A DNA stretch of 39,253 bases, taken from the NCBI RefSeq assembly GCF_018598585.1, contig NZ_JAHESD010000056.1, positions 1 to 39,253 on the forward strand, given 5' to 3'. Within the stretch, counting starts at the first letter, position 1, and each line of letters starts with the position of its first letter. Positions 1-7,821 of this stretch are shown here, piece after piece. A model generated the notes under the pieces. That model was given only the letters and a program-made list of their open reading frames with translations. It was not told where the DNA came from and did not search any database. This stretch comes from Chryseosolibacter indicum (GTDB taxonomy: Bacteria > Bacteroidota > Bacteroidia > Cytophagales > Cyclobacteriaceae). The position numbers and the translations under genes were made by a program.

Positions 1-1
1 G

Positions 2-70
2 TCAGGCGGAGGAGGTTTCTCTGGCGGCGGCGGAGGTTTCGGTGGAGGAGGGAGTAGTGGGTCCTGGTAA
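2..70 (+). CDS. C-terminal end of a TPM-domain (YgcG-type) membrane protein, partial
   Basis: Only the last 22 codons are present, in a frame ending with TAA at 68-70. They encode a tail almost wholly of glycine with scattered F and S, ending in SSGSW. Gly-rich tails of this kind (GGGGFSGGGG... followed by a terminal SGSW) are characteristic of bacterial TPM-domain proteins related to YgcG/Psb32, where the tail follows the last membrane segment. The TPM domain itself would lie upstream of the window. The assignment rests on the tail alone and the function is not established. Confidence 0.6.
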   Translation, partial: SGGGGFSGGGGGFGGGGSSGSW

Positions 71-118
71 AAACTTGTTTGCCAGGTTCTAAATTATCCG
101 GAAATTGGAATAAACACC

Positions 119-150
119 TTGGGAATTCGGCTTTATCTAACCTATTTTTA
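119..150 (+). promoter_or_regulatory. Candidate promoter for glyA
   Basis: TATTTTTA at 143-150 matches the Bacteroidota -7 element TAnnTTTG at all but the last base. Twenty bases upstream is TTGG (119-122), a 3/4 match to the -33 TTTG. Transcription would begin near 157, just before the ATG at 170. The -33 box is weak, so this is tentative. Confidence 0.35.
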
Positions 151-169
151 CCTCTTCAAATACCTGTTA

Positions 170-1441
170 ATGAAAAAGGATAAACAAATCTTCGATCTTA
201 TTGAGAAGGAAAAACATCGTCAACAAGAAGGCATTGAACTTATTGCTTCCGAAAATTTTACCTCAATGCAGGTAATAAAAGCAATGGGAAGTGTACTTAC
301 TAATAAATATGCTGAAGGCCTTCCAGGGAAGCGCTATTATGGCGGCTGCGAGGTAGTAGATGAGATCGAACAACTAGCAATAGACAGGGCAAAGGAATTG
401 TTTGGAGCTGAATGGGTAAATGTACAACCTCACTCCGGAGCGCAGGCTAATGCGGCAGTGATGCTTGCTTGTCTTAAGCCAGGTGACAAGATACTGGGCT
501 TCGATCTTTCTCATGGGGGACACCTTACACATGGTTCTCCTGTAAACTTTTCCGGGAAGCTTTACCAGCCAGTTTTTTACGGTGTTGAAGAAGCAACAGG
601 AACAATTGATTTTGACAAGGTTTTAGAAATAGCACAACGCGAGAAGCCAAAGATGATTATATGTGGCGCTTCTGCATACAGCCGTGATTGGGATTATAAA
701 AAATTACGTGAAGCAGCAGATGCTGTTGGTGCCGTTCTTCTTGCAGATATTTCTCATCCGGCAGGTTTAATAGCGAGAGGCTTACTGAACGATCCTATGG
801 AATATTGCCATGTAGTCACAACGACAACCCATAAAACTCTGAGAGGACCACGGGGCGGCATGATCATGGTTGGGAAGAACATAGATAACCCATTTGGATT
901 AAAAACGCCTAAGGGTGAACTTAGAAAAATAGGATCAGTATTAGACTCTGGCGTATTTCCAGGTACTCAGGGTGGGCCACTGGAACATGTAATAGCGGCA
1001 AAGGCTGTTTCATTTCAGGAAGCTCTTTCGGATGAATATCTTGAGTACATTGTACAGGTTTCGAAAAACGCGAAAGCAATGGCTGAAGCCTTCAGACAAA
1101 AAGGTTATAAGATTATTTCAGGTGGAACAGATAATCACTTAATGCTTATCGATCTTCGGTCTAAGAAATTAACAGGTAAGCAGGCAGAAGAAGCTTTAAT
1201 ACAGGCCGATATTACAATTAATAAAAATATGGTTCCTTTCGATACCCAATCTCCAATGGTTACTTCTGGAATGAGAATAGGAACGCCCGCTATTACTTCA
1301 AGGAACATGAAAGAAAAGGATGTGGTGAAGGTTGTAGACCTAATAGATGAAGCACTTCAAAAGCCAGAAGACCCTAAACATCTTAAATCTGTGAAAAGAA
1401 AGGTAAACCGGTTAATGGAGAAGTTTCCGCTCTACGCATAA
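170..1441 (+). CDS. glyA: Serine hydroxymethyltransferase
   Basis: This PLP enzyme interconverts serine plus tetrahydrofolate with glycine plus 5,10-methylene-tetrahydrofolate and is the main one-carbon source in the cytoplasm. The ATG at 170 gives 423 aa, the usual family length, and the N-terminus contains the family motif [10 protein letters not shown] near residue 21. The [13 protein letters not shown] block follows at about 47-59. The PLP-binding lysine lies in [14 protein letters not shown] at about residue 222. An open frame runs back to a TTG at 119, but those 17 extra residues are hydrophobic, unlike the family, and would cover the candidate promoter. The gene precedes tatC by 32 bp in the same direction. 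No key residue appears to be missing. Confidence 0.97.
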   Translation: MKKDKQIFDLIEKEKHRQQEGIELIASENFTSMQVIKAMGSVLTNKYAEGLPGKRYYGGCEVVDEIEQLAIDRAKELFGAEWVNVQPHSGAQANAAVMLACLKPGDKILGFDLSHGGHLTHGSPVNFSGKLYQPVFYGVEEATGTIDFDKVLEIAQREKPKMIICGASAYSRDWDYKKLREAADAVGAVLLADISHPAGLIARGLLNDPMEYCHVVTTTTHKTLRGPRGGMIMVGKNIDNPFGLKTPKGELRKIGSVLDSGVFPGTQGGPLEHVIAAKAVSFQEALSDEYLEYIVQVSKNAKAMAEAFRQKGYKIISGGTDNHLMLIDLRSKKLTGKQAEEALIQADITINKNMVPFDTQSPMVTSGMRIGTPAITSRNMKEKDVVKVVDLIDEALQKPEDPKHLKSVKRKVNRLMEKFPLYA

Positions 1442-1473
1442 GTATTAGGATATAGCACTGAATTATTATAAAA

Positions 1474-2328
1474 ATGCCTTTAGATCAGGAGCAGATTGAA
1501 GAAAAGGAAATGAGTTTTCTTGACCATCTTGAGGAATTGAGATGGCATGTTATAAGGTCCTTAGTTGCAGTTGTCGTGTTTACGATTGTTGCATTTGTAA
1601 TGGCCCCCTGGATTTTCCAAAATATAATTTTTGCTCCTGCCCGTGTAGACTTCCCAACGTTTCAGGCCATGTGTAAATTCGGAAAATTGATTGGTGCGGA
1701 AGGGTTATGTGTAAGTGAAATTCCTTTCAGAATACAAAGCCGGTTTATGACAGGTCAGTTTACAATGCACATCCTCGCGTCTTTCGTTATCGGTTTCATC
1801 CTCGCCTTTCCTTATGTAGTATGGGAAATCTGGAGGTTTATAAGACCTGGTTTATATAACCGTGAAAGGAAGTACTCAAGAGGAGCAGTGGCATCAATAT
1901 CTATTCTTTTTACTCTAGGTGTTTTATTCGGATATTATGTACTGGCACCGCTTATGATCTCATTTCTTGCCAACTATCAAATTAGTGATATGATTGTAAA
2001 TGAGTTCGATATTACTTCATACGTGTCTACAGTGGTTGGTACCGTATTTGGCTGTGGTTTGTTATTCCAGCTTCCTGTTGTAATGTATTTCCTCACTAAA
2101 ATTGGTATTGTTACTCCCACATTTTTAAGGCAGTATCGACGTCACTCTATTATTATCATATTAATAGTGGGTGCGATTGTAACACCATCGGCAGACCCAT
2201 TCAGTCAGGCATTAATTTCTCTGCCGCTATATCTTTTATATGAGATAAGTATTATAATATCTGCTAACGTTATAAGAAATCAGAAAAAACAAGAAGAGGA
2301 AGAACGCTTAAAAGAACTAGCATCATGA
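1474..2328 (+). CDS. tatC: Sec-independent protein translocase subunit TatC
   Basis: TatC is the multi-spanning receptor of the twin-arginine translocase and binds RR signal peptides of folded proteins. At 284 aa it shows the N-terminal motif FLDHLEELRW (15-24) and six hydrophobic segments at about 25-45, 97-118, 138-160, 187-210, 223-240 and 245-265. The conserved FPYVVWEIWRFIRPGL block carries the key glutamate E118, and TPSADP lies at 237-242 between the last two helices. The periplasmic loop between helices 1 and 2 is long (about 50 residues, with two Cys). No tatA/B lies next to it. The stop overlaps the start of rpiB by 4 bp, so the two are probably translationally coupled. Confidence 0.96.
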   Translation: MPLDQEQIEEKEMSFLDHLEELRWHVIRSLVAVVVFTIVAFVMAPWIFQNIIFAPARVDFPTFQAMCKFGKLIGAEGLCVSEIPFRIQSRFMTGQFTMHILASFVIGFILAFPYVVWEIWRFIRPGLYNRERKYSRGAVASISILFTLGVLFGYYVLAPLMISFLANYQISDMIVNEFDITSYVSTVVGTVFGCGLLFQLPVVMYFLTKIGIVTPTFLRQYRRHSIIIILIVGAIVTPSADPFSQALISLPLYLLYEISIIISANVIRNQKKQEEEERLKELAS

Positions 2329-2759
2329 AAAAGAAAATTGCGATAGGAGCAGACCATGCTGGCTTTGAGTACAAAGAGAAGATTAAGGCATGGTTGGAAA
2401 AGAACGGATACGAGGTAGAGGATTTTGGAACACGTAGCGTTGAATCCGCCGACTATCCGGATTTTGCACACCCAGTAGCTATTTCGGTAGAAAAAAAACA
2501 AAATGAACTCGGTGTATTAATTTGCGGAAGTGCAAACGGTGTTGCCATTACCGCAAACAAGCATCAAGGAGTACGTGCTGCAATCTGTTGGAACGAAGAA
2601 CTGGCAGAACTAGCGAGACAGCATAACAACGCTAATATTGTTTGTCTCCCTGCACGATTTATAGATTATCAATTAGCAGAAAAGATAACCGACCGCTTTC
2701 TCGCAGTGGAATTTGAAGGAGGTAGACATGAAAGAAGAGTAAGTAAGATAAGTTGTTAG
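2325..2759 (+). CDS. rpiB: Ribose-5-phosphate isomerase B
   Basis: RpiB interconverts ribose-5-phosphate and ribulose-5-phosphate in the pentose phosphate pathway. The 144-aa protein starts IAIGADHAGFEYK and has the active-site cysteine in VLICGSANG (C67). The histidine in RQHNNAN (H100) and a C-terminal phosphate-binding arginine in GGRHERRV complete the family pattern. Its ATG overlaps the tatC stop as ATGA, indicating an operon with tatC. The last residues (VSKISC) are the least conserved part. A plain lacAB/rpiB-family sugar isomerase is the only real alternative, and the single intact subunit favours RpiB. Confidence 0.95.
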   Translation: MKKKIAIGADHAGFEYKEKIKAWLEKNGYEVEDFGTRSVESADYPDFAHPVAISVEKKQNELGVLICGSANGVAITANKHQGVRAAICWNEELAELARQHNNANIVCLPARFIDYQLAEKITDRFLAVEFEGGRHERRVSKISC

Positions 2760-2805
2760 CAGCAATTGTTCGGTGTTCGTCAACAAATTAAAGCAGTACC
2801 CATAG

Positions 2806-3159
2806 CTAGTTATTTCTCGTATAAACAACTCCATCCTTAACATATCTTTTACTTAATTCAGGGATTCTGTTAAAGAAGGGCTGTAATAAATCATTCTCGT
2901 CTACGATTACCTCAGGCACGTCCTTCTTAAAAGAACGATAAACTTCTGTGACATTTTTATAATAGTCTGGCCCTTCAAATATATTCTTAGACAGGTCCCA
3001 GTTTAAGAAAGATGACGCTGGAGTGTTATTTTGGTATAAATCCATTTTAGCGCCCAATACGAAAAGACGTTTATTAATAATTGGACTATCGGCCTTCTTT
3101 ACAACTAAATTAGTGTAATCGACAATAGAAGTTTTATTATATCTTGTTAAGTACGCCAT
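2806..3159 (-). CDS. C-terminal soluble part of a frameshifted membrane protein
   Basis: The ORF from the first ATG is 117 aa, hydrophilic and without a recognised domain. The frame stays open upstream of that ATG to 3213 and adds 18 codons, including PWILIIGVVA, which with MAYL makes a membrane helix. The upstream gene on the same strand ends at 3174 inside this extension. Together they look like one protein of about 462 residues split by a single missing base. The extracytoplasmic tail would follow the last membrane helix. Starting at 3159 would cut that helix in half, so independent translation seems unlikely. A sequencing error, a pseudogene or a recoding event are all possible. Confidence 0.6.
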   Translation of the reverse strand: MAYLTRYNKTSIVDYTNLVVKKADSPIINKRLFVLGAKMDLYQNNTPASSFLNWDLSKNIFEGPDYYKNVTEVYRSFKKDVPEVIVDENDLLQPFFNRIPELSKRYVKDGVVYTRNN

Positions 3160-3173
3160 TGCAACGACGCCAA

Positions 3174-4196
3174 TTATAAGTATCCATGGTTCATTTCTGC
3201 TAATCTTCTTCTTCTAATTAATAAAAGGAAATGAGTTAGGAGAAAAGTAATAGGAGGAATAAGAACAATTAATGTTTGAGGTCTTACTTCTTTACAGAAT
3301 AGAAAATAAATAAAACAGAAACCTATCCACAGAAAGATGCTTTGCAGTAATTGTGCCTGGTACTTGCTAAATCTTGCGAGCCTGTTAAGCATCACAATTG
3401 AAATGATCAAGTAAAATGCTGGTAAGCCACCGAGTATTAGAAGCTCTTTAATTGAAACAACAAATTCTTTATCGAATGAAAGGTTGGAGAGATAGTAATA
3501 TTCCCAAACTTTAGGTAGGGTGTCATTGACGTAACTAATACTGATAACGAACAAGTGAGGGAGAGTAAAACCGAATATCATCAATAGTATTTTTCTCCCG
3601 TTAGTTCTGGCAAATAGAAACAGGATAATAAGCACACCAAATAAAAAAGTAATATAAGGCAGGTAGAAAAGCGTTGCTATGCTTAGAAACAAACCTAAGT
3701 TGAAGGGAGTCTCATCCCGCGGCATCCTGAATTCAATTTCTCGAAACAAGTGATCAAGCGCCAGAATCAAAAAACCGGAGCCGAGCAACTCATCTGTAAG
3801 TGCGATGTTATCAAAAGAAAAGAAAAAGAGAATGGAGAAAATTAAAGAAGGGATAAAAGTATTTTCACCAAACACTTTCTTTGTAATGAAGATTATCCCT
3901 AAAAAAACACTTTGAAGAAAGATAAGAACAAGAGCAACTACGTGTCTTCCTGTAATAGACCTGTCAAAAGCCATGTCAAGAAGTGTATGCACCCATGCTG
4001 CAAGAGGGGCTGTATTGTCCACAACTTCCGTGTACATTTTACTCCCATTATTTAATTTTTCACCTACAAGTATGCTTTTCAGCTCTGGATATGTCAAAGA
4101 CGGCGGGTCCCACAGTAGTGGAAAGTAGATTATAATGATCAGAACTAGGAGTGCGACCAACCTGTAAGGGTCGTTAATGCGAAAGTAGCGAAGCAA
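3174..4196 (-). CDS. Polytopic membrane protein (DUF6427-like), probably truncated by a frameshift
   Basis: The 340-aa product has about nine hydrophobic segments. It starts with a short cytoplasmic stretch (MLRYFRINDPYRL) and the first helix, followed by a loop containing LVGEKLNNGSKMY and DNTAPLAAW. This general plan resembles a Bacteroidota family of uncharacterised membrane proteins (DUF6427-type) and, more distantly, GT-C glycosyltransferases, whose first loop carries acidic residues. No catalytic DD/DE motif can be assigned with confidence. The frame ends after RRRRLAEMNHGYL, while the -1 frame continues through a further helix into the 2806-3159 fragment. Both frames are open only between 3177 and 3213, which includes an AGA repeat (3204-3215). 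Function unknown. Confidence 0.65.
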   Translation of the reverse strand: MLRYFRINDPYRLVALLVLIIIIYFPLLWDPPSLTYPELKSILVGEKLNNGSKMYTEVVDNTAPLAAWVHTLLDMAFDRSITGRHVVALVLIFLQSVFLGIIFITKKVFGENTFIPSLIFSILFFFSFDNIALTDELLGSGFLILALDHLFREIEFRMPRDETPFNLGLFLSIATLFYLPYITFLFGVLIILFLFARTNGRKILLMIFGFTLPHLFVISISYVNDTLPKVWEYYYLSNLSFDKEFVVSIKELLILGGLPAFYLIISIVMLNRLARFSKYQAQLLQSIFLWIGFCFIYFLFCKEVRPQTLIVLIPPITFLLTHFLLLIRRRRLAEMNHGYL

Positions 4197-4268
4197 TTTA
4201 TAGTTTATTTAAAGAGCTGAAAAATAGGGTAGTAATCGTAAAGTTTAAAGTGGAATTTATTGTTTTTT

Positions 4269-4291
4269 ACTAATGTTAGTACTTCATTAGT
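4269..4291. repeat. Inverted repeat upstream of rbfA
   Basis: ACTAATG (4269-4275) and CATTAGT (4285-4291) are perfect 7-bp inverted arms around a 9-bp spacer, 21 bp upstream of the rbfA start. It could be an operator or an mRNA leader hairpin. There is no run of T after it, so it is not an obvious terminator. Confidence 0.35.
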
Positions 4292-4312
4292 ATTTATTCT
4301 AAAATTGTAGAG

Positions 4313-4681
4313 ATGGCAGGTACCACAAGGCAACAAAAGTTCAGCCGGTTAATTCAGAAGGAGTTGAGTGAAATATTTCAACGTGATAAAAGAGGGGTTT
4401 TGGATAACGCATTCATTACCATTACCGATGTTAAAGTTAGTGCAGATCTGGGCCTGGCGAAAATATATGTCTCCATGATGCTTACTAAGGATAAGGACAA
4501 AGTGTTGGAGAAAATAAACGTGAATAAAAAAGAGATCCGTAAGGCATTGGGCGAGAAAATTGGAAAACAAGTAAGAATAGTACCTGAGCTAGTGTTTTAT
4601 ATCGATGAGGTAGAAGAGACGGCAGAGCGCATTGAAAACATAATTAAGAATTTAAACATCCCGCCAGAGACAAAAGTCTAA
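4313..4681 (+). CDS. rbfA: 30S ribosome-binding factor A
   Basis: RbfA is a small KH-domain protein that helps 16S rRNA 5'-end maturation and late 30S assembly, and is needed for growth in the cold. The 122-aa product has the family start (RQQKFSRLIQKELSEIFQRD), the central strand TITDVKVSADLGLAKIYVS, and the final RIVPELVFYIDEVEETAERI segment with the usual acidic end. Length is normal. The start is the first ATG after the inverted repeat. The next gene, a LolC/E-like permease, begins 23 bp downstream in the same direction. In many Bacteroidota rbfA is followed by such a permease, so an operon is likely. Confidence 0.95.
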   Translation: MAGTTRQQKFSRLIQKELSEIFQRDKRGVLDNAFITITDVKVSADLGLAKIYVSMMLTKDKDKVLEKINVNKKEIRKALGEKIGKQVRIVPELVFYIDEVEETAERIENIIKNLNIPPETKV

Positions 4682-4704
4682 TCTCATTTATCACCCACCT
4701 TATC

Positions 4705-5946
4705 TTGAACCTACCTTTCTTTGTTGCCACGCGGTATTTATTTTCCAGGAAGAAGAAGAACTTCATTAATGTAATTTCATTTCTCTCCATGGTAGGTGTG
4801 GCATTTATTACAGCTGCCCTCGTAATTGTTCTTTCGGTATTTAACGGGCTTGAAGATCTTTTAAGAACGTTAAACAACTCCTTCGATCCACAAATTAAAA
4901 TTCAGGCAGTAAAAGGTAAATCATTTGAAGTTACCCCTGAGCTACTCAATAAAATCAAATCTCTCAAAGGAGTTGAAATAGTTACGGAAGTAATTGAGGA
5001 TTATGCTTATGTACGCTACCGTGATGCAAACCAGGTAGTGACGATAAAGGGCGTAAGTGACAATTTCATTGAACAGAAAAGAATACCGCAGGAAAATATT
5101 GTAGAAGGAGATTTAAAGCTTAGAGAAAACGGTGTTAATTATGCGATATTGGGTATAGGAGTACGGTATACCCTTTCAGTTGCGGTAAGTGATGCGATGT
5201 TTCCATTGCAGATTTACTACATAAAGAACTCAAAGGCTTCAGCGGGTGTTGATCCTTCAAAACTTTATGCCCACCAAAACATTCTACCAGGTGGAGTCTT
5301 TTCCATCGTACAAAATTTTGATGAAAATTATGTCATAGTGCCTCTGCAGTTTGCAGTGGATCTACTAAACTATGGCAACAGGAGAACATCTTTGGAGCTG
5401 AAATTAAAGAAAAACGTAAATGAAAAGCGGGCAGAAGAGCGGATACAAGCTGCGGTTGGAGATGATTTAATGGTTCTAAATCATGAAGAACAGCACAAAG
5501 ATCTTTACAAGCTTTTAAAGATGGAGAAGCTCTTTGCTTTTCTTGCGCTCACTTTATTGCTAATAATAGGTTCAATCAATATTTTCTTTAGTTTGATGAT
5601 GCTCGCACTCGATAAGAAGAAAGATATTTCAATACTTTCATCTGTTGGTGCAACGCCGCAGCTAGTTCGGAACATTTTCCTTGCGGAAGGTTCTTTGATT
5701 GCGTTTTGTGGTGCTATTCTTGGATTGATTTTTGGGGGAGCTTTTTGCTGGCTTCAAATGAACTATGGTATAATTTCTATGGGCATGGAAACTTCAGTGA
5801 CACAGGGCTACCCTATTAAAGTAAGAGCTATAGATTTTGTCGCTACGCTGTTCGTAGTATCTGTTATTACTTTTTGTATATCTATAAGGCCCGCTATTTT
5901 AGCCTCGAGGCTTGTTCATAAAAAAGAACTGCTAGGTAAGCAGTGA
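4705..5946 (+). CDS. LolC/LolE-type ABC transporter permease (FtsX domain)
   Basis: At 413 aa this is the size of the inner-membrane subunits that hand outer-membrane lipoproteins to LolA. It has one N-terminal helix (about 20-45), a large periplasmic MacB-like domain and three C-terminal helices. The FtsX signature includes ALDKKKDISILSSVGA around residue 308. The start is taken as TTG at 4705 because MNLPFFVATRYLFSRK fits the conserved N-terminus of this family. The first in-frame ATG would remove about 28 residues including part of the first helix. No ATPase (LolD) is adjacent, so the partner must be encoded elsewhere. Whether it moves lipoproteins or acts in another FtsX-like process is inferred from family resemblance. 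Confidence 0.85.
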   Translation: MNLPFFVATRYLFSRKKKNFINVISFLSMVGVAFITAALVIVLSVFNGLEDLLRTLNNSFDPQIKIQAVKGKSFEVTPELLNKIKSLKGVEIVTEVIEDYAYVRYRDANQVVTIKGVSDNFIEQKRIPQENIVEGDLKLRENGVNYAILGIGVRYTLSVAVSDAMFPLQIYYIKNSKASAGVDPSKLYAHQNILPGGVFSIVQNFDENYVIVPLQFAVDLLNYGNRRTSLELKLKKNVNEKRAEERIQAAVGDDLMVLNHEEQHKDLYKLLKMEKLFAFLALTLLLIIGSINIFFSLMMLALDKKKDISILSSVGATPQLVRNIFLAEGSLIAFCGAILGLIFGGAFCWLQMNYGIISMGMETSVTQGYPIKVRAIDFVATLFVVSVITFCISIRPAILASRLVHKKELLGKQ

Positions 5947-6087
5947 CATAAGATTGAGTTTAGACTTAACTAATACTACGTAGTTTTATTTGTTAAAAGC
6001 GCCTTCCTTTTGCACTAACACATTTTTTAAGCTCTGATCTTATAGAGATAAGGAACCTCTGTGATCCGCTATCAGTGTAATAAAAAA

Positions 6088-6108
6088 ACCTGGAGAAAGT
6101 CTCCAGGT
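6088..6108 (-). terminator. Intrinsic terminator after raiA
   Basis: ACCTGGAGA and TCTCCAGGT form a perfect 9-bp stem with a 3-base loop. On the minus strand the stem is followed by seven T residues (6081-6087 on the plus strand reads TAAAAAA). It lies 56 bp beyond the raiA stop and should end the rpsU-xerC-raiA transcript. Read in the plus direction it has only a short U-poor tail. Confidence 0.85.
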
Positions 6109-6163
6109 AAAATTGTTAACTCGTTAAGAACGCGCTGTAATGGGCAATGAGATAGCAGCTACA

Positions 6164-6466
6164 TTAAGCTCTTCCACTTCTGACTCTGCTTTTAAATTTT
6201 TTTAATTGCATTCTTAAGGCATCAGCTGCAAGATCTGTAGCAGCCTCAAATGATCTTGCCTTTTCTATAGCGAACAACTGGGTGCCTGGTACTTTTACCT
6301 TTATCTCAACAGTTTTATTTTCTACACCTTCATTGTTAAGTTTCAAAAATACTTCACCATCCACTAATCGGTCGTAAAACGTCTCGAGCTTATCTAATTT
6401 CTTTTGAATAAAACTAATAAGCTTAATGTCTGCATCGAAATGGATAGAATGTACTTGCAGTTTCAT
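6164..6466 (-). CDS. raiA: Ribosome hibernation promoting factor (HPF/RaiA family, short form)
   Basis: The 100-aa product matches the short HPF/YfiA class that binds the 30S decoding centre and stabilises idle ribosomes. It shows the family beginning MKLQVHSIHFDAD, the helix IQKKLDKLETFYDRL, a central strand pair (VEIKVKVPGTQLFA) and the EAATDLAADALRMQLKK helix. It lacks the C-terminal dimerisation domain of long HPF. The order rpsU-xerC-raiA is a common Bacteroidota arrangement. Codons near the end pass an A7 run (6197-6203). One base fewer there would replace the short tail (KFKSRVRSGRA) with a longer acidic one ending at 6124, just before the terminator. Confidence 0.92.
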   Translation of the reverse strand: MKLQVHSIHFDADIKLISFIQKKLDKLETFYDRLVDGEVFLKLNNEGVENKTVEIKVKVPGTQLFAIEKARSFEAATDLAADALRMQLKKFKSRVRSGRA

Positions 6467-6556
6467 AGAAATTGAATTTTTAAAGGTTGAACATAAAACT
6501 TCTGGTTTAAACCCACCAGACAGGCAATGAGTACAAATATTACATCACATATATAT

Positions 6557-7435
6557 TTAAGCTTTAGGATGGGCTTTATCAAAAGCTTGTTTAAGTTTCT
6601 CCATAGTGTTATGAGTATAAACCTGGGTAGCTGCTAAACTTGTATGACCAAGAAGGTCTTTAACTGCGTTTATTTCAGCACCTCGATTTAGTAAATGGGT
6701 TGCATATGTGTGCCGAAGCACATGAGGACTTTTCTTTTCAGAGTTCGTTATAGCCAGGTATTTTTTGACTATATTTTGAACTAGCCTAGCACTGCAAGTA
6801 TCACCACTGCTAGTTACCAGAAACTGCCCATGTTCTTTTTTTTCAACTTCTCTGTTTCGTGCGCTTTTATATTCTTCAATAATGGAAATTAAAGAGGAAG
6901 AGACGGGTACTACTCTTTCCTTGTTCCGTTTCCCGAGAACTCTAATGGTTTGATTTCTCAAATCGATCTTAGAATCTTCTAAGCCAATCAATTCTGAAAG
7001 CCTTATGCCGGTTCCATATAACAATTCAAGAATCATCCTGTCCCGGCATCCATTAAAGCTGGTATCAAAAGAAATTTGATCAAGTACTTTAACCATATCA
7101 TTTTCCTTGATAAATACCGGAAGTCTTTTTTTTGTTTTAAGAACCCGTATTTTCATCATTGGATCTTTACCAATTACCTCCTGCCTCCTCAGGTATTTGT
7201 AGAAGGTACGTAAGCATGCTATTTTTCGATTCACTGATGGCGGCTCAAGTCCGGATTCCGTCAAGCTTATTAACCAGGCGCGAATTAAAGGATGCTCTGC
7301 ATTCTCGGGTTCAGATAAAGAAAAGGTTGTAGAAAGAAAAGTTGCAAATTGATTGAGGTCGTTCTGATAGGCAAGCACCGTATTAGAGCTGGCACGTTTT
7401 TCAAACCTTAGATGTTTTATAAAGGATTCTATCAT
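6557..7435 (-). CDS. xerC: Tyrosine recombinase XerC/XerD type
   Basis: This 292-aa site-specific recombinase belongs to the family that resolves chromosome dimers at dif. The N-terminal SAM-like DNA-binding domain covers about 1-90. The C-terminal catalytic domain has the complete active site: R145 (GTGIRLSEL), K169, H238 and R241 (HVLRHTYA), H264 (LLGHTS) and the nucleophile Y273 (QVYTH). Length and context between rpsU and raiA match the housekeeping Xer protein of Bacteroidota rather than an integron or phage integrase. Whether it pairs with a second Xer cannot be told here. A terminator hairpin lies between rpsU and this gene, so expression may depend on readthrough or its own promoter. 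Confidence 0.93.
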   Translation of the reverse strand: MIESFIKHLRFEKRASSNTVLAYQNDLNQFATFLSTTFSLSEPENAEHPLIRAWLISLTESGLEPPSVNRKIACLRTFYKYLRRQEVIGKDPMMKIRVLKTKKRLPVFIKENDMVKVLDQISFDTSFNGCRDRMILELLYGTGIRLSELIGLEDSKIDLRNQTIRVLGKRNKERVVPVSSSLISIIEEYKSARNREVEKKEHGQFLVTSSGDTCSARLVQNIVKKYLAITNSEKKSPHVLRHTYATHLLNRGAEINAVKDLLGHTSLAATQVYTHNTMEKLKQAFDKAHPKA

Positions 7436-7471
7436 TCCCTACCCGTCAAACAAGGTATACCAATTTAAAAA

Positions 7472-7505
7472 AAAATCTCTTCAGTTTATCAACCAAAGAG
7501 ATTTT
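7472..7505 (-). terminator. Intrinsic terminator/attenuator between rpsU and xerC
   Basis: AAAATCTCTT (7472-7481) pairs with AAGAGATTTT (7496-7505), a 10-bp stem with a 14-base loop. On the minus strand it ends in a run of nine T. It lies about 70 bp after the rpsU stop and 37 bp before the xerC start, so it would separate high rpsU expression from low xerC expression. Confidence 0.75.
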
Positions 7506-7575
7506 GTGGATAGAATGTGCATAAAAATTCAGATAAAAGCTAATGGCTCTACCCAAAGTACACAAGTACGTATAA

Positions 7576-7770
7576 TTAGATGTTCTCTAAGTTTCTTTGC
7601 TTCTCTCTGTAAGCGGCTCTGATAATTTCGTTTCTGCGACTTACTGATGGTTTTTCATAAGCCGTTCTTGCACGCAATTCCTTCAAAACACCAGTTTTTT
7701 CAAACTTCTTCTTAAAACGCTTTAATGCTTTGTCTATCGACTCGTTTTCTTTAACATTAACGATGATCAT
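7576..7770 (-). CDS. rpsU: Small ribosomal subunit protein bS21
   Basis: This 64-aa basic protein has the bS21 start [20 protein letters not shown] and the internal R-rich stretch [17 protein letters not shown]. It is a 30S subunit component near the mRNA exit channel. In Bacteroidota bS21 helps hold the anti-Shine-Dalgarno end of 16S rRNA, which fits the lack of SD sequences throughout this window. Length is normal. It heads the rpsU-xerC-raiA block, with a terminator hairpin after it. Confidence 0.96.
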   Translation of the reverse strand: MIIVNVKENESIDKALKRFKKKFEKTGVLKELRARTAYEKPSVSRRNEIIRAAYREKQRNLENI

Positions 7771-7821
7771 ATTCTTAATTTAGGGTTGCAAATGTAACTA
7801 CTATTAATTATTTGTACAACC

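Noticed and set aside
2-70. Glycine-coding GGN-rich tract as a DNA repeat
   Set aside because: It is explained by the Gly-rich protein tail, with no exact tandem unit.
119-169. Longer glyA frame from TTG at 119
   Set aside because: The added residues are unlike the family and would cover the candidate promoter.
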